In this document: one piece after another, positions 3,781 through 5,399 of the stretch
Position numbering within the stretch: the first letter of the stretch is position 1
Layout: each line of letters begins with the position of its first letter
NCBI GenBank assembly: GCA_905214365.1
Contig: CAJMMH010000199.1
Span: forward strand, 1-5,399
Direction of reading: 5' to 3'
DNA: 5,399 nt
From: an uncultured bacterium
GTDB taxonomy: Bacteria; Bacillota; Clostridia; Lachnospirales; Lachnospiraceae
The notes under the pieces: generated by a model
What the model saw: only the letters and a program-made list of their open reading frames with translations
The model's database searches: none
What the model was told of the DNA's origin: nothing
Made by a program: the position numbers and the translations under genes

Positions 3781-5399
3781 TCAATACATCGGATCGCCAT
3801 TCACCGGCAGATACGCCGCCTGTGGTTCGACATATACGAAGAACATTCCTTCCGCATAGATCAGCTTTTTCGGCGCGATCCCGGTTCCTGCCGGCATCGG
3901 ATCGACCTGCGTGCCCATGGACGGGCTGGTGCAGGCATCAACATCACGAACCAGTGTCATGGTCCCGGCTCCGGTCAGATCCGGTATATCATACTCCGTC
4001 ACATCCGTTTTTTCTCCGTATGCCGTGAACGGAACCGATACATAGTACGTACTGCTGCTGACACCGGCAACTGGGCTTGCCAGAGCCAGCGTGAAAGTTC
4101 CGTCTCCGGACACATCAGACACAATGTGTCCGCCGTTCAGACCAATTCCCTGGAATGTTCCTAGCCCCTGAAGAACTGTAGAACCAATCGTCAGACTCAT
4201 CGTCTTATTGAACGCGCCGGTTCCGATCTCTACGAAATCACCGTTCGGGCCTCCAGTTCCGTAAATCACCAGATTATATCCTGCCGATGAAGAGTCCAGA
4301 TCGCAAAGCTCTACGGTATAGTTTGCCGCAGTCATAGAAGTACGGTAACACTCCGCTCCGTTGATATTGAGTACAAGTGTCATTGTGCCATCCGCATTTG
4401 CCTCCCTGGACCATACAATGGTATCATCCGCGCCATCTCCGTCAATGTCATAGACAGCAGGCGTATTTTCGCTGATTCCCTGCACATCTGTCAGCGGCGT
4501 CGGCAGCGGCTGCGGCGTAATTGCCGGAAGTGAAGTCATCGCCCCGGCTACTGTTCCCGCTGCAATTTCCGGAGTACCGGACGTTATCTGGCTTCCGGAG
4601 GTCAGTGACAGTCCGCCTCCGACACGATACAGATTGACATATCTTCCGTCTGCCAGTCCCACCTGAATCATTCCATTCGCGCGATTCCAGAAGGACGCAC
4701 TGGACAAATCGCCGACAGTTGCCGTCAGCAGATCCATGATATCCTTTCCGCCGGACAGCTTCTCAACCTGCTCTCTGGAAACCTGCTCTGCGGTATACTC
4801 GCACAATGCGCCGTTTTCAACGGTCAGATAACCGGTCTGGGAACCGTTATTCAATGTCAGCAGATCCGGATTCAGATTTCCGGGCAGATCGGATACGTAC
4901 TCTGAGCAGGTATTTCCATCACTCTGGTACAGAGTCGTCGTACCGCCGCCGGTCAGCAAATACTGCTGTCCAAGACCGATATTCACAATGCTGCCGGACG
5001 CATCTCCAATTCCGCCTCTCATCTGAGTGGATCCTGCCGGACTGTTGAACCAGAGGGAACGGCTTCCATCCGCGTTCTGAACAATTGCAAATCCAACTTC
5101 AATTCCACTGTCTCCAAATGCCTGGTACTGCAAATCAACGACTGCGCCGCCGGACGCTGCCTCGATCATTGCCTTTACATTCTCCGCGTTCCGCTCGGTT
5201 TCAGCCGGAACCGTCTCGGTCGGAGCTTCGGTCTCAGTCGGCTCTTCGGTCGATTCCTCCGTCTCAACCGGCGCTTCTGTTTCTGTCGGCTGCGGCTCAG
5301 TCGGCTGCGTTTCCGTTGGCTGCGGCTCTGTCGGCTGCGTTTCTGTTGGCTGCGGCTCTGTCGGCTGCGTTTCTGTTGGCTGCGGCTCTGTCGGCTGCG
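3781..5399 (-). CDS. Large surface/extracellular-type protein, C-terminal 538 residues (5' end outside window)
   Basis: The open frame runs off the right edge without a stop, so the Met at 5169 is internal, not the start. Counting from the edge: residues 1 to about 51 are a Pro/Thr/Glu/Gln spacer of alternating QPTEP and QPTET; about 52-75 are an acidic ETEAPTETVPAETE linker; about 77-260 form a Gly/Ser-rich beta domain; about 285-305 are a Pro/Thr linker (ITPQPLPTPLTD). A second beta domain opens with DIDGDGADD (317-325), like the Ca-binding DxDGDGxDD loops of FG-GAP/VCBS-type or dockerin proteins, with a weaker DVSGDG (428-433) later. The last ~40 residues (MPAGTGIAPKKLIYAEGMFFVYVE) look like a degenerate SH3-like strand set. 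There is no LPXTG motif or C-terminal anchor, so attachment, if any, would be N-terminal. Spacers of this kind usually separate a membrane segment from an exposed domain. The ligand is unknown; family membership is inferred. Confidence 0.85.
   Translation of the reverse strand, partial: QPTEPQPTETQPTEPQPTETQPTEPQPTETQPTEPQPTETEAPVETEESTEEPTETEAPTETVPAETERNAENVKAMIEAASGGAVVDLQYQAFGDSGIEVGFAIVQNADGSRSLWFNSPAGSTQMRGGIGDASGSIVNIGLGQQYLLTGGGTTTLYQSDGNTCSEYVSDLPGNLNPDLLTLNNGSQTGYLTVENGALCEYTAEQVSREQVEKLSGGKDIMDLLTATVGDLSSASFWNRANGMIQVGLADGRYVNLYRVGGGLSLTSGSQITSGTPEIAAGTVAGAMTSLPAITPQPLPTPLTDVQGISENTPAVYDIDGDGADDTIVWSREANADGTMTLVLNINGAECYRTSMTAANYTVELCDLDSSSAGYNLVIYGTGGPNGDFVEIGTGAFNKTMSLTIGSTVLQGLGTFQGIGLNGGHIVSDVSGDGTFTLALASPVAGVSSSTYYVSVPFTAYGEKTDVTEYDIPDLTGAGTMTLVRDVDACTSPSMGTQVDPMPAGTGIAPKKLIYAEGMFFVYVEPQAAYLPVNGDPMY
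5281..5399 (-). repeat. 30-bp tandem repeats coding the QPTEPQPTET spacer
   Basis: Four consecutive 30-bp units (5281-5310, 5311-5340, 5341-5370, 5371-5399, the last cut by one base) each encode the decapeptide QPTEPQPTET in rotation. The two rightmost are identical over the visible 29 bases; the next differs by one base (C at 5314 instead of T), and the innermost by a few. Each unit is itself two related 15-bp halves. Similarity increases toward the window edge, so the array probably continues outside. Confidence 0.93.

Noticed and set aside
5167..5169. Met at 5169 as the start of the surface-type protein
   Set aside because: The frame is open upstream to the window edge through a clearly translated QPTEP/QPTET repeat, and no SD precedes this ATG.
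5281..5399. CRISPR array
   Set aside because: The 30-bp units are contiguous with no unique spacers and are in frame inside a coding region.

Overview
The window looks like chromosomal DNA from a low-to-moderate GC Bacillota (Firmicutes), most likely a Clostridia/Lachnospiraceae-type gut anaerobe. The evidence is strong AGGAG-type ribosome binding sites, a SigA-type promoter, a two-domain L25/Ctc whose N-terminus reads like Lachnospiraceae homologues, an asnA-type asparagine synthetase, and a large extracellular-looking protein with a Pro-Thr-Glu spacer. The taxonomic call rests on remembered family resemblance, not on a search.

Layout. Positions 1-120 hold no gene, only two stem-loops; one of them (55-85) is a copy of a short palindromic repeat that recurs further on. 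A near-consensus promoter (121-149) drives mnmA (179-1270, + strand; tRNA U34 2-thiolation). A 98-nt gap with two hairpins separates it from asnA (1369-2379, + strand; ammonia-dependent asparagine synthetase), and the two are probably co-transcribed. Five bases after the asnA stop lies a 163-bp long inverted repeat (2385-2547: two 80-nt arms, 3-nt loop), then an 11-bp tandem duplication, then a 20-bp perfect-stem bidirectional terminator (2596-2640) that also serves the convergent gene rplY/ctc (2676-3281, - strand; ribosomal protein L25). rplY has a strong SD, a TATAAT -10 box and a 24-nt inverted repeat at the predicted 5' end of its mRNA. Positions 3420-3780 hold no credible gene but are packed with stem-loops, including further copies of the GTTACTGTTCACG palindromic repeat and a probable terminator for the last gene. 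That gene (3781 to beyond 5399, - strand) encodes the C-terminal 538 residues of a protein with a perfect decapeptide-repeat Pro/Thr/Glu spacer and a DxDGDGxDD calcium-loop-like motif.

The three named genes are housekeeping functions: tRNA thiolation, asparagine synthesis, and 5S rRNA binding/stress. The most unusual content is non-coding. In the long inverted repeat, all nine transition differences between the arms become G.U pairs when the minus strand is transcribed and A.C mismatches when the plus strand is. The same bias shows in a degenerate copy of the short palindrome. This suggests structured RNAs, or mobile palindromes, with a defined orientation. No complete novel multi-gene system is visible.
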